Shown: piece after piece, positions 41,441 through 49,121 of the stretch
Layout of the letters: every line of letters begins with the position of its first letter
Numbering within the stretch: the first letter of the stretch is position 1
Notes under the pieces: generated by a model
What the model saw: the letters and a program-made list of their open reading frames with translations, nothing else
The model's database searches: none
Told to the model about the DNA's origin: nothing
Program-made: the position numbers and the translations under genes
From: JBHOQX01 sp042408595
GTDB lineage: Bacteria > Chloroflexota > Chloroflexia > Chloroflexales > Roseiflexaceae
Direction of reading: 5' to 3'
DNA length: 49,224 nucleotides
NCBI GenBank assembly: GCA_042408595.1
Contig: JBHOQX010000076.1
Coordinates: 1 to 49,224 of the forward strand

Positions 41441-42359
41441 CGCCGCGCTCGGGTGCGGCGGCGGCGCGCTGGCGCCGTTTGCGGATAAACCGCGGCAGAT
41501 CGCGCAACCCGGCGAGCTGCCCGCGCAGCCGGGCGCGGGCCGCCGGCTCGCGGATGTGCCAGAGGGCGCGGGCGGCGAAGCCGAGCTGCGCCCGGACGAA
41601 CGCCGGCCAGTAGCGGCGGACGAGCGGCGCGGGCATGTTCTTCGCCCAGACGAGCAGGAAATTCCGGCCGCAGTAATAGCTGGCCAGCGGACCGCCGCCG
41701 GTGGCGCTCAGCCGGTGGTAGACGACCGCGTCCGGCACGTAGATCGTCCGCAGGCCGCGCAGCCGCGCCCGCAGGTTCAGATCGACATCCTCGCAGTAGA
41801 TCACCAGGTCTTCGTCCAGCACGCGCCCGTCCTCGGCCAGGGCCTCGAGCGCGGCGCGGCGGTAGGCGGCGGCCCCGGCGCACGGCCCGAACACCTCCTC
41901 CATCGCGTCGTACTGCCCGGCGTCCCGCTCCCACACGCCGCGGTTGCCCGGCACGCCGTCCGGCCGGTAGAAGTCGCCGGCGGCATGTAGGTGGTCGCGC
42001 CGGTCGAACAGCAGCAGCTTGCTGGCGGCGAAGGCGTAGGCCGGGTAGCGCTCCAGCGCGCCGACCAGCCGCTCGAGCCAGCGCGGGTCGGCTTCGGTGT
42101 CGTTGTTCAGCAGCACGACGAACTCGCCGTCGGTGGCGGCCAGCGCGGCGTTGATCGCCGCCGCCAGCCCGCGGTTCGCCGGCAGGGCCAGCACTCGCGC
42201 TTCGGGGTAGTCGCGCGCCAGCAGCGCCAGCGAGCCATCGGTCGAGCCGTCGTCCACCACGGTGATCGCGAAGTCGCGGCGGGTCTGGCGGCGCAGCGCG
42301 TCGAGGCAGGTCGGCAGGAGCGCGGCGCCGTTGTAATTGGGAATGATGATGTCGATCAT
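41421..42359 (-). CDS. Family 2 glycosyltransferase (rhamnosyltransferase-like)
   Basis: 312 residues from ATG 42359; the frame is open to 42440 but the GT-A fold begins MIDIIIPNYNGAALLPTCLDAL. Further motifs: AITVVDDGSTDGS, PANRGLAAAINAALAATDGEFVVLLNNDTEADP (DXD-equivalent NND), FAASKLLLFDRR, FGPCAGAAAYRRAALE and EDVDLNLRARLRG. This pattern is shared with rhamnosyltransferases and related enzymes. The preceding gene is rmlD, the last step of dTDP-rhamnose synthesis, supporting rhamnose transfer. The C terminus is basic, and its last residues overlap a repeat fragment. No clear ribosome-binding site. Confidence 0.88.
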   Translation of the reverse strand: MIDIIIPNYNGAALLPTCLDALRRQTRRDFAITVVDDGSTDGSLALLARDYPEARVLALPANRGLAAAINAALAATDGEFVVLLNNDTEADPRWLERLVGALERYPAYAFAASKLLLFDRRDHLHAAGDFYRPDGVPGNRGVWERDAGQYDAMEEVFGPCAGAAAYRRAALEALAEDGRVLDEDLVIYCEDVDLNLRARLRGLRTIYVPDAVVYHRLSATGGGPLASYYCGRNFLLVWAKNMPAPLVRRYWPAFVRAQLGFAARALWHIREPAARARLRGQLAGLRDLPRFIRKRRQRAAAAPERGVLSEIV

Positions 42360-42459
42360 AGGTCGCGGGGCTGGTGTGATTGCAGATTGTACAGGCGGCA
42401 TGCGGATTCCGTGTGACACTTCCGCCCAGGCGAACGACACCCGCTGCCAGCATCCAGCC

Positions 42460-43290
42460 TCAAGCTTCCAGCCTCAGGTACTCCTCCAGCGCCTCATGCC
42501 ACGGGCGCAGTGCGATGCCGAGCGCGGCGGCGGCGGCGTTCTCCAGCGGCGTGTAGCGCGGCACGGTGCTCTCGCGCTTGAAATCCACCAGGCGGATGGG
42601 CCGGAGCCGCGTGTCGCGCCCGGCGAACCGCAGCGCCGCCGCAGCGAAGTCGTAGCGCGAGCAGTAGCCGGCGTTGACGAGATGATACGTGCCGTAGTGG
42701 TCGGTCTCGATCAGCCGGGCGACGGCCGCGGCGGCGTCCGGCGCGTAGGTCGGGCTGCCGATCTCGTCGGCCACCATCGCCAGCTCCTCGCGCTCGCCAG
42801 CCAGCCGTAGGACGGTGCGGACGAAGTTGCGCTCGCCGCCGAACAACCAGGCGACGCGGGCGATGTAGAAGCGATCCAGCGCCTCGCGCACCGCCTGTTC
42901 GCCGCACCATTTCGACCAGCCGTACGGGTTGATCGGCGCAGCGGGATCGTACTCCAGGTAAGGCCGCGCGCCCGCGCCGTCGAACACCTCGTTGGTGCTG
43001 ATGTAGACCAGCGGCGCGCCCAGGCGGCGGCAGGCCAGCGCGGCATACTTCGTGCCGAGCGCGTTGACACGGTAGGCCAGCGCCGGGTCGCGCGCGCAGC
43101 CGTCGACATTGGTATAGGCTGCCGGGTGGACGATCAGCTCCGCACCGGTCGCCGCCAGCCGCTCGACCGCGTCGGGGCGCTCCAGATCGACATCGGCCCG
43201 CCCGAGCGGGATGACCTCGTGGCGCGGGCCGAGCGCGGCGCACAGCGCCCGGCCAAGCTGCCCAGTCGCCCCGGTGATCGCGATCCGCAT
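42460..43290 (-). CDS. rmlD: dTDP-4-dehydrorhamnose reductase
   Basis: 276 residues from ATG 43290. NADPH-dependent last step of dTDP-L-rhamnose synthesis. The N-terminal Rossmann motif is GATGQLGRAL; NAAAYT-like IVHPAAYTNVDGCA, VYISTNEVFDG and the catalytic Y-x3-K in NPYGWSKWCGE are all present. Thr of the usual STDYVFDG is replaced: here STNEVFDG. The C-terminal substrate domain includes GTYHLVNAGYCSRYDFA and RYTPLEN. The rmlA, rmlB and rmlC genes are not in the window. It heads a minus-strand group with two GT2 genes, under a good promoter. The much longer frame upstream is not used. Confidence 0.93.
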   Translation of the reverse strand: MRIAITGATGQLGRALCAALGPRHEVIPLGRADVDLERPDAVERLAATGAELIVHPAAYTNVDGCARDPALAYRVNALGTKYAALACRRLGAPLVYISTNEVFDGAGARPYLEYDPAAPINPYGWSKWCGEQAVREALDRFYIARVAWLFGGERNFVRTVLRLAGEREELAMVADEIGSPTYAPDAAAAVARLIETDHYGTYHLVNAGYCSRYDFAAAALRFAGRDTRLRPIRLVDFKRESTVPRYTPLENAAAAALGIALRPWHEALEEYLRLEA

Positions 43291-43345
43291 GCCCGCTCTC
43301 CACGCTCGCCGCCGTATCGCGCCACGCCGGCACGAGAACCCGGGC

Positions 43346-43374
43346 ATGATAGAAGATCGTTGTACAGGCGTCAA
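43346..43374 (-). promoter_or_regulatory. Predicted promoter of rmlD
   Basis: TTGACG (43374-43369) and TATCAT (43351-43346) on the minus strand with a 17-base spacer, about 55 bases upstream of the start codon. A strong match to the sigma-70 consensus. Confidence 0.72.
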
Positions 43375-43414
43375 ATACTGGACGGACGCGGTGAGATAGG
43401 GTTGGAGGGGTGAA

Positions 43415-43560
43415 GCGCTTCCAAGTCCCTTTCTTGGTCGCGCACACGTGCCGTGGCGCGCGTGCGTGCGACAAAGAATCCCGAGGAGGGCCTGCGGCCC
43501 GCCACCCCCCGCGCCGCGGGCGACCGCCTGCGCCCTGTCACATGCGCATCCGCTGCCCGA
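43415..43560 (+). repeat. Dispersed repeat, second type (copy 1)
   Basis: Shares with 46295-46440 the order CTTCCAAG/CTCCAAG, TTTCTT-GGTCGCGCAC or TTTGGCGCGCACGTG, ACAAAGAATCC or AAAAGAACC, GGGCTTGCGGCCC or GGGCCTGCGGCCC, then a CCTGTCACA end. The two copies differ at many positions. No protein-like frame. Confidence 0.5.
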
Positions 43561-43568
43561 AGCAGGCG

Positions 43569-43574
43569 TATAAT
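43569..43574 (+). promoter_or_regulatory. Candidate -10 element of ftsH
   Basis: A perfect TATAAT in GGCGTATAATGATAG, 80 bases upstream of the ftsH ATG. No good -35 at 16-18 bases (sequence there is GC-rich). Confidence 0.5.
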
Positions 43575-43622
43575 GATAGCGACGCCAGCGCCCCGCGCCA
43601 TCATCACCCTTAGGAGGCGAGC

Positions 43623-43673
43623 GTGGACACCCTGTCAACAATAGGCAGAAACGATGAACAACCAAAACCGTAG
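43623..43673 (+). CDS. Short leader-type ORF overlapping the ftsH start
   Basis: GTG 43623 opens a 16-codon frame (MDTLSTIGRNDEQPKP, stop TAG 43671-43673). A perfect AGGAGG lies 5 bases upstream of this GTG, while ftsH itself (ATG 43654) has only a weak site. The frame overlaps the first seven codons of ftsH in another register, so ribosomes finishing it could re-initiate on ftsH. Translation is not proven; it is too short for statistical support. Confidence 0.4.
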   Translation: MDTLSTIGRNDEQPKP

Positions 43674-45714
43674 CCAGCCCGCGCCATCCAGTCGGGATCA
43701 GCGAGGCGGCGCCACCGATGGCCGGGGCAACACACCCCAGCAGACGCCGAACATGTGGCAGCCGATGCGGCGGCCCAACTTCTGGATCGTGTTCGTCGCC
43801 CTGCTCGCGATCAACTACCTGCTCGCGACCGTTCTGTTTCCCGACATCCCCAGCCGGATCACCGTGCCGTATACCTTCTTCAAAGAGCAGGTGGCGGCCG
43901 GTAATGTCGTCTCGATCACCAGCCGCGGCGATGACATCCAGGGCGTGTTCCGCCATCCGGTCGCCGCGCCGCCGAACCCGGCCGCCGCGCTCACCCCGCA
44001 GCCGACCGCCGCATCCACCAGCGCCGCCGGCCCGCCGACGCCGGCACCGACCTTCACCAAGTTCAGCACGGTCAAGCCGGCCTTCGGCGACCCGGAGCTG
44101 TTGCCGTTGCTGGAGCGGAACAATGTCGTGATCACCGCTGAACCACTAGAGACCCCCCGCTCGCCGCTGGTGTCGCTGCTGCTGGCGTTCGGCCCGACGA
44201 TCCTACTGATTCTCGGCTTCCTCTGGTTGAACTCGCGCATGATCAGCCAGGCCGGTGGCGCGTTCGGCCTGGGCCGCAGCCGGGCCCGGCGCTACGATGC
44301 CGCCGCCGCCGAGAAGCGCGTGACCTTCGACGATGTAGCCGGCATCGACGAGGTCGAGGCCGAGGTTCAGGAGGTGGTCGATTTCCTGAAGGAGCCGGAG
44401 AAGTACCGCCGGCTCGGCGCGAGCATCCCCAAAGGCGTGCTGCTGGTCGGCCCGCCCGGCACCGGCAAGACGCTGCTGGCGAAGGCGGTGGCCGGCGAGG
44501 CCAACGTGCCATTCTTCAGCATGAGCGGCTCGGAGTTCATCGAGATGGTCGTCGGCGTGGGGGCGGCCCGGGTGCGCGACCTGTTCCGCGAGGCGCGGGC
44601 GGCGGCACCGTCGATCATCTTTGTGGACGAACTGGACGCGATCGGGCGACAGCGCGGCGGGCTGAACTCGCTCGGCGGCAACGACGAGCGCGAGCAGACC
44701 CTCAATCAGCTGCTGATTGAAATGGACGGCTTCGACTCGGCAACCACCACCGTGATCGTCATGGCAGCCACCAACCGCGAGGATGTGCTAGACCCGGCGC
44801 TGCTGCGCCCCGGCCGCTTCGACCGGCGGATCATCGTCCAGCCGCCCGACCGCCCGGGCCGTGCTGCGATCCTGCGGGTGCACACCCGCAATGTGCCGCT
44901 CGCGCCAGATGTCGACCTCGAGGAATTGGCGGCCCAGACGCCGGGCGCGACCGGCGCAGACCTGGCGAATCTGGTGAACGAGGCCGCGCTCAACGCCGCC
45001 CGTCGCGGCGATCGGGTGGTGGCGATGGCCGATTTCTACAAGGCGCTAGACCGCGTGACGATGGGGAGCGAGCGGCGGCTGGCGATCTCGCCCGAGGAGC
45101 GCGAGCGCGTCGCCTACCACGAGTCCGGGCACGCCCTGTGCGGCCTGCTGCAGGACGACAGCGACCCGGTGCGGCGCGTGACCGTCGTGCCGCGGGCGCA
45201 GGCGCTGGGCGTCACCCTCTCGGTGCCGGAGGACGACCGCTACAACTACACCCGCGAGTATCTGCTGGCGCGGATCGTCACGGCGCTGGGCGGCCGCGCT
45301 GCCGAGGAGGTGGTGTACGGCAATGTCACGACCGGCGCCGCCAACGACCTGCAACAGGTCACCCGGCTGGCGCGGGCGATGGTCGCACAATTCGGCATGA
45401 GCGAGGAGATCGGGCAGGTGGCGTTGGTGGACGAGCGCGAGGGCAATTTCGTCGGCACGGGGCTGGTGCAGCGCCCCTACAGCGACGCCACCGCCGAGGC
45501 CGCCGACCGGGCGGTGCGGCGAATCGTGGACGATTGCTACGCGAAGGCGCTGCGGCTGCTGCGCGAGAACCGGGCGCGGCTCGATGCGCTGGCGCGCGCG
45601 CTGCTCGAGCACGAGACCCTCGACGAGCAGCAGATTCTTGAGGTGACCGGGCTGTCGCAGCCGGCGCACTCCCCGCCCGATGCCACGCCGGTGATTGTCG
45701 CGCCGGAGGCGTAG
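43654..45714 (+). CDS. ftsH: ATP-dependent zinc metalloprotease FtsH
   Basis: 686 residues. Membrane-bound AAA+ protease that degrades misassembled membrane and regulatory proteins. TM1 is at about 43-63 (FWIVFVALLAINYLLATVLF). The periplasmic region is enlarged by a Pro/Ala/Thr-rich linker (about 108-135). TM2 is at about 172-192 (LLLAFGPTILLILGFLWL). AAA+ motifs are Walker A GPPGTGKT, Walker B IIFVDELDAIG, the pore motif FIEMVVGVG and SRH (NREDVLDPALLRPGRFDRR). The protease site is HESGH, with the distal Asp in TTGAANDLQQVT. The N terminus (1-40) is polar and Gln/Arg/Gly-rich. Start ATG 43654 lacks a strong ribosome-binding site; an upstream short ORF may couple translation. Confidence 0.97.
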   Translation: MNNQNRSQPAPSSRDQRGGATDGRGNTPQQTPNMWQPMRRPNFWIVFVALLAINYLLATVLFPDIPSRITVPYTFFKEQVAAGNVVSITSRGDDIQGVFRHPVAAPPNPAAALTPQPTAASTSAAGPPTPAPTFTKFSTVKPAFGDPELLPLLERNNVVITAEPLETPRSPLVSLLLAFGPTILLILGFLWLNSRMISQAGGAFGLGRSRARRYDAAAAEKRVTFDDVAGIDEVEAEVQEVVDFLKEPEKYRRLGASIPKGVLLVGPPGTGKTLLAKAVAGEANVPFFSMSGSEFIEMVVGVGAARVRDLFREARAAAPSIIFVDELDAIGRQRGGLNSLGGNDEREQTLNQLLIEMDGFDSATTTVIVMAATNREDVLDPALLRPGRFDRRIIVQPPDRPGRAAILRVHTRNVPLAPDVDLEELAAQTPGATGADLANLVNEAALNAARRGDRVVAMADFYKALDRVTMGSERRLAISPEERERVAYHESGHALCGLLQDDSDPVRRVTVVPRAQALGVTLSVPEDDRYNYTREYLLARIVTALGGRAAEEVVYGNVTTGAANDLQQVTRLARAMVAQFGMSEEIGQVALVDEREGNFVGTGLVQRPYSDATAEAADRAVRRIVDDCYAKALRLLRENRARLDALARALLEHETLDEQQILEVTGLSQPAHSPPDATPVIVAPEA

Positions 45715-45749
45715 CGGCCAGGCAGGCGTCCCACTGCGAGACGCGGGGA

Positions 45750-45774
45750 GCGGAGGGGTCTGCGGCCCCTCCGC
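45750..45774. repeat. Hairpin after ftsH
   Basis: 9-bp arms GCGGAGGGG / CCCCTCCGC around TCTGCGG, 36 bases after the ftsH stop, followed by GAAAAAA rather than a T-run. The loop and arms resemble the GGGGNCNGCGGCCCC core of the dispersed repeat. It may act as a transcript end. Confidence 0.55.
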
Positions 45775-45938
45775 GAAAAAAGATTCTACGGCTCTGTGTT
45801 TGGATTGGGCACGAGGGGCACGCCGCCGCGCCGGGCGCGCACACGCCGGGGCGCGGCCAGATCCCTGGCCATATCGATAGACATCCGCTTGTCACAGGCG
45901 TCGCCATTCGGCGAGCACCAGCAACTAGGTCGAAAAGG

Positions 45939-45980
45939 AGATTTCTTGGAGGGGCGCAGCCCCTCCAAACCTCCCCGCAA
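45939..45980 (+). repeat. MITE-core-like hairpin
   Basis: TTGGAGGGGCGCAGCCCCTCCAA forms a perfect hairpin, preceded by AGATTTC and followed by ACCTCCCC. The same order (AATCTTGGAGGGC...CCAAACCTCCCC) occurs in the copy at 48882-49019. It sits exactly at the downstream edge of the gene remnant at 45976-46160. Confidence 0.6.
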
Positions 45981-46160
45981 CGGTGAACGACTCTTCCCAC
46001 ACCGGAACGTCGGGGGCCGGATAGTCGGGGATCATGGTCATCATCCCGCTGCCGTCGGCGTGCAGCACGATCGTGTATTCGTCGTGGTAGGGCGGCGGCA
46101 GCGTTCCGGCGCGCCAGATGTAGCGCAGGCTGAAGTCGGCGGGTGGTGCGGTATGCCCCC
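45976..46160 (-). pseudogene. Gene remnant truncated by a repeat
   Basis: On the minus strand one frame reads APPADFSLRYIWRAGTLPPP then YHDEYTIVLHADGSGMMTMI and PDYPAPDVPVWEESFTVAG, convincing protein sequence with mixed hydrophobic and charged residues. It has no start codon in context and ends exactly where the TTGGAGGGG repeat hairpin begins. I read it as an internal or C-terminal piece of a gene disrupted by repeat insertion. The family is not recognised. Confidence 0.55.
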
Positions 46161-46294
46161 GCGCGGGGCGGCGCGAGAACTACCAGTTGTTGGGAGTGAA
46201 CATTCCCGGTGCGCTGCACCAGGAGGCATCATCGCCAGAACGGACCAGCACGCAGCCGTGGCCGGCGGCAGGCCATACGCAGCGGGTAGTTTGG

Positions 46295-46440
46295 CGGGGC
46301 GAAGCTCCTCCAAGATTTCTGCTTTGGCGCGCACGTGGACTACGGCACGCGTCCGCGCCCGAAAAGAACCGCGCGGCGGGCTTGCGGCCCTCCACACCTC
46401 TCGCAATGCGGGCACCGCGTACGTCCTGTCACAGGATGAA
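46295..46440 (+). repeat. Dispersed repeat, second type (copy 2)
   Basis: Diverged relative of 43415-43560 (TCCAAG, CGCGCACGTG, GGGCTTGCGGCCC, CCTGTCACA blocks in the same order). It begins directly after a GGCGGGGCGAAGCTCC hairpin of the MITE-core type and ends just inside the 3' end of the DUF3592 gene. Confidence 0.5.
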
Positions 46441-46860
46441 AAAAGAGAGGAAGAGGCCAAGCGCAGCCTCAAACACACCAACCAGCACGAGCACAACGCC
46501 CATCCACTCAGGGGAAGAAAAGGACGCGATGGTTGCGCGCGCCGGTTGAGCAGGGGCATACGCAACCGGCACCGCCTGGCCGACGTCGTAGCCGGGCGGG
46601 TTCGCTGGAAAGATACCGACGGGACGAACCACGACCGGCTGCCCATTCTGGGGAGTAAAGCTGATAAGCGGCACCCACGAACGCTGCGATGACGACCCCC
46701 ATGCTACCGTCACCGCCTCCAGCGAAACGACCGTGCCGGGCACACGCACCCACCGTCGCAGCATGAGGCGCCGCCGGACCACCATGATCAGCCCCGCAAC
46801 AACGCACGGGATTCCCACAAGGAGCATGACTACCAGGACGATGGCTCGAGTGGTGATCAT
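46429..46860 (-). CDS. DUF3592-family membrane protein
   Basis: 143 residues from ATG 46860, GGAGGAA upstream at ideal spacing. Two transmembrane helices: about 5-27 (RAIVLVVMLLVGIPCVVAGLIMV) and about 117-141 (WMGVVLVLVGVFEAALGLFLSFF). Between them a beta-rich domain has RVPGTVVSLEAV, WVPLISFTPQNGQPVVVRP and GQAVPVAYAP, the arrangement of DUF3592 proteins, whose function is unknown. A perfect inverted repeat lies 45-78 bases upstream in the probable promoter. Its 3' end runs into a dispersed repeat, so the last residues (LSFFIL) may have been replaced. Confidence 0.85.
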   Translation of the reverse strand: MITTRAIVLVVMLLVGIPCVVAGLIMVVRRRLMLRRWVRVPGTVVSLEAVTVAWGSSSQRSWVPLISFTPQNGQPVVVRPVGIFPANPPGYDVGQAVPVAYAPAQPARATIASFSSPEWMGVVLVLVGVFEAALGLFLSFFIL

Positions 46861-47225
46861 CGTTCCTCCTTATGACGTCGAGTGGAGTAATGCCGCACCG
46901 GTAGAGCACTCCGCATGTATAGAAATAAACGGAGTGCTGCTGCCAAATATAGCACCCCGCCCTGAGTCGTACACGCGCGCAGCGCACGGTGGGTGTTCGG
47001 GGGCGCAGCCCTTGAAGAGTCCCCCACCTCACGTTGGACACGTCCGGGAGGACGGCTAGAATATGTGGGCGCCCCGTGAAGGAGGGCAGAAAGTGCGTGG
47101 GGCAGATGGTTCTGGCATAACCGTTCACGAGGGTGGTGGACGGCGTGGGCACGGGCGGCCTGGTCGACGGCTGCTGCGCGGCCTGCGGCGAGCACCTCCG
47201 CGCCCGCACGTCGATCTTCAAGCGG
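46861..47225. other. Intergenic region upstream of the DUF3592 gene
   Basis: Contains an inverted repeat (46905-46938) in a short AT-rich patch, a weak MITE-core-like segment (GGGGGCGCAGCCC near 46999), and otherwise nothing I can identify. Confidence 0.5.
46905..46938. promoter_or_regulatory. Operator-like inverted repeat upstream of the DUF3592 gene
   Basis: Perfect 9-base arms AGCACTCCG / CGGAGTGCT separated by 16 AT-rich bases. On the minus strand a TTGGCA (about 46950) and TATACA (about 46920) flank or overlap the arms, so a repressor bound here would cover the promoter. The promoter spacing is loose (19 bases). Confidence 0.45.
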
Positions 47226-47744
47226 TCAGGTCGCCCGGAAGCCGCACGACCGCAATGGCAGCGGGTTGACGATCTCCAGGCGGCGTTGCGGCCCAAACGC
47301 ATACACGGCGGCCACGAAGCGGGTCGGGCAGCCCATGAACGGCAGCGCCAGCAGATTACCGCCCGCGCTCCAGGGCTGATGGGTCGCGGCGCCGGGCTGC
47401 TCCGGGGCGATGGCCCAGCCGAGCTGCGCGCGAACCTCGGGATGCTCGCGCCAGAGCTTGCCAAAGCCGCGCTGGGGTTCGTAGCAGCCCGGCGGCGGCG
47501 TCAACCCGTTATCGACCGGTTCGCCCTCGTACCAGGTGTCGGTGAACACGGCATAGGGCGGATCCTGCGGCCCGGCGGCGATGTCCAGCGGGTTGCCGGG
47601 GATGACATAGATCAGCCGCCCGGTGCGAGAGCCGATGTCGACCCAGAGCATCTACCCGCCCTCGACCAACTGGACCGCCGCAGGCCGTCCTTCGCGCACT
47701 TCCGTGGGGTATCCAAGCGCATCGAGGAACGAGAGGCGGGTCAC
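47226..47744 (-). pseudogene. Uncharacterised gene interrupted by an in-frame TAG
   Basis: From GTG 47744 (overlapping the stop of the MmcQ-like gene, GTGA) the frame reads RLSFLDALGYPTEVREGRPA, AVQLVEGG, then TAG at 47652-47654, and continues MLWVDIGSRTGRLIYVIPGN, PPYAVFTDTWYEGEPVDNGL, PPPGCYEPQRGFGKLWREHP, EVRAQLGWAIAPEQPG. The join EGG-x-MLWVD is in one frame, so a single base change explains the break. The second part alone (ATG 47651) could still be translated, 141 residues. It resembles a C-terminal module I associate with Chloroflexota surface proteins (memory, unverified). Confidence 0.6.
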
Positions 47745-48057
47745 GGCAGCGCGACACGGCGCATACTCCGCAGATCGGCGTCCCAGACCTGGGCCAGTTC
47801 GATGCCGACCCAGCCCCGCAGCCGACGTAGGGCGGCCGGAAGAAACGCTGCGGCGATTGGTCGATCACCCCTTCCTGGAAACCAGGCGGCGCCGGAAGCC
47901 ATACGGCGACACGCCCGTCGCCGTGATGGTTGTTGGCAAACATCACAAAGACCTTGTTGCGCACGAACCAGGTCGGCTCGCCGTGCGAGAGCCGCTCCGT
48001 GACGTCGGGCATCGCCAGGCACATCCGGCGGACACGGTCGAGTTGGAGGTCGCTCAT
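47741..48057 (-). pseudogene. MmcQ/YjbR-family protein, frameshifted
   Basis: From ATG 48057 the frame gives MSDLQLDRVRRMCLAMPDVT, ERLSHGEPTWFVRNKVFVMF and VAVWLPAPPGFQEGV...FFRPPYVG, typical of MmcQ/YjbR (DUF419) small DNA-binding-fold proteins. It then loses register at a G4 run (47814-47817 on the plus strand). In the next frame it continues WVGIELAQVWDADLRSMRRVALP and stops at 47741, the expected C terminus. One missing G explains the break; sequencing error or real decay cannot be told apart. It lies 47 bases after the isochorismatase gene. Confidence 0.75.
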
Positions 48058-48104
48058 CGATCTGGCTCAGTGCTGCCCCGGCGCCCAGCCGGAGGCATGG
48101 CGGA

Positions 48105-48761
48105 TCATCCGGCGTTCCCGCGCTCATCCAGGTAGCGCAGCACCTCGTCGAGCGGCACGACATCGCCGTACTTGCCGTTGATGTCGAACAGATTGGCCTC
48201 GTGCGGGCCGGGGGCGCGGTCGCCGACGCACTCACGCGGGACGATCACCCGAAAGCCGTATTGCATCCCGTCCACCGCCGAGGCGCGCACGCAGCCGCTG
48301 GTCGAGCAGCCGACGATGATCACGGTGTCCACGCCCTGCGCCGTCAGCGTCGCGGCGATGTGGGTGCCGAAGAAGGCGCTGGCGTACTTTTTGTTGACGA
48401 CCAGCTCGCCGGGCTGCGGCGCGAGCTCGTCCACGATCTGGGCCAGCGGCGAGTCGGCGGTCAGGTGCAGTAGCGCCGGGACCTTCCGGACGAACCAGCC
48501 GCCGTCGCGCCCATCCGGCGCGTAGCTGACCGTGGTGAAGATCACGGGGATGCCACGTGCCCGGGCCGCCTGGAGCAGCGGCCCGCTGGCGCGCACCGCG
48601 TCCGGCACGCCGGGCGCAGCGTACAGCGGCGAGCCAGGCGTCGTATAAGCTTTCACGAAGTCCACCACCAGCAGCGCCGGCCGCGCGCCGAAGCCGACGC
48701 GCTGCCCCAGACCGTGCGTTCGGTAGTCGGCTGCAAGACCGGTGAGATCTTGATCTGTCAT
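48105..48761 (-). CDS. Isochorismatase-family cysteine hydrolase (N-carbamoylsarcosine amidase-like)
   Basis: 218 residues from ATG 48761, AGGAG about 11 bases upstream. The fold's catalytic triad is visible: Asp in ALLVVDFVKAYTTPGSPLY, Lys in ELVVNKKYASAFFGTHIA and Cys in VDTVIIVGCSTSGCVRASA. The context ...GCSTSGCVRAS is close to N-carbamoylsarcosine amidase and related ureide hydrolases. Substrate is uncertain; nicotinamidase activity is less likely because the metal-binding His pattern is not obvious. It heads a small minus-strand group with the MmcQ-like gene and the interrupted gene. Confidence 0.9.
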   Translation of the reverse strand: MTDQDLTGLAADYRTHGLGQRVGFGARPALLVVDFVKAYTTPGSPLYAAPGVPDAVRASGPLLQAARARGIPVIFTTVSYAPDGRDGGWFVRKVPALLHLTADSPLAQIVDELAPQPGELVVNKKYASAFFGTHIAATLTAQGVDTVIIVGCSTSGCVRASAVDGMQYGFRVIVPRECVGDRAPGPHEANLFDINGKYGDVVPLDEVLRYLDERGNAG

Positions 48762-49121
48762 CGTTGGTGATCTCCTGCATGCATCTCTGATCTCATCCCT
48801 TGTGAGACCTTCCATTGGCGGATCAGGACGCCTGCCGCCCTTATTTTTGCGCGTCGTCCTTCAGTTCGCCGCTGCTCTCGCAGAGGCTGTCTGAAACGCT
48901 CACAGCGAGGGTGTTGGGGGCCGCAGGCCCCCGGACGACATCCGACCCCGCCGCGCGGCGGAGCATCAGAAATCTTGGAGGGCGCCGCCCGCCAAACCTC
49001 CCCATTTCAGACAGCATCTGAGATAGCGGGGAAGCGATGGAGTTGGTTCGCCCCCTCAACATCGCACTGCTGTGGGGCCGCACAGCAGAGTCGGCTCCAG
49101 CGCCGGACTGGGCGGCCATGA
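48762..49121. other. Intergenic region carrying a MITE-like copy
   Basis: Contains the repeat at 48882-49019. A frame starting GTG 49125 on the minus strand and running into the repeat looks fortuitous or truncated; nothing else recognised. Confidence 0.5.
48882..49019 (+). repeat. MITE-like repeat, copy D (best-preserved ends)
   Basis: 138 bases with inverted ends AGAGGCTGTCTGAAA and (reverse complement of the right end) AGATGCTGTCTGAAA, 14 of 15 matching. It contains the GGGGGCCGCAGGCCCCC hairpin, GACGACATCCGACC, a CCGCCGCGCGGCGG palindrome and the AATCTTGGAGGGC...CCAAACCTCCCC block. No open frame. It serves as the reference for the other copies. Confidence 0.7.

Larger units (their letters stand above)
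43291..43653. other. Divergent intergenic region between rmlD and ftsH
   Basis: Contains the rmlD promoter (43346-43374), a repeat-like block (about 43415-43560), a TATAAT for ftsH (43569-43574) and a strong AGGAGG (43612-43617) that serves a 16-codon ORF rather than ftsH. Confidence 0.7.
45715..46428. other. Decayed intergenic region downstream of ftsH
   Basis: No intact gene. It contains a hairpin at 45750-45774, a MITE-core-like hairpin at 45946-45980, a gene remnant (45976-46160) and a second-type repeat (46295-46440). Confidence 0.6.

Noticed and set aside
42460..43956. 498-residue form of rmlD
   Set aside because: The added N terminus covers the promoter and a repeat; the Rossmann motif begins right at ATG 43290.
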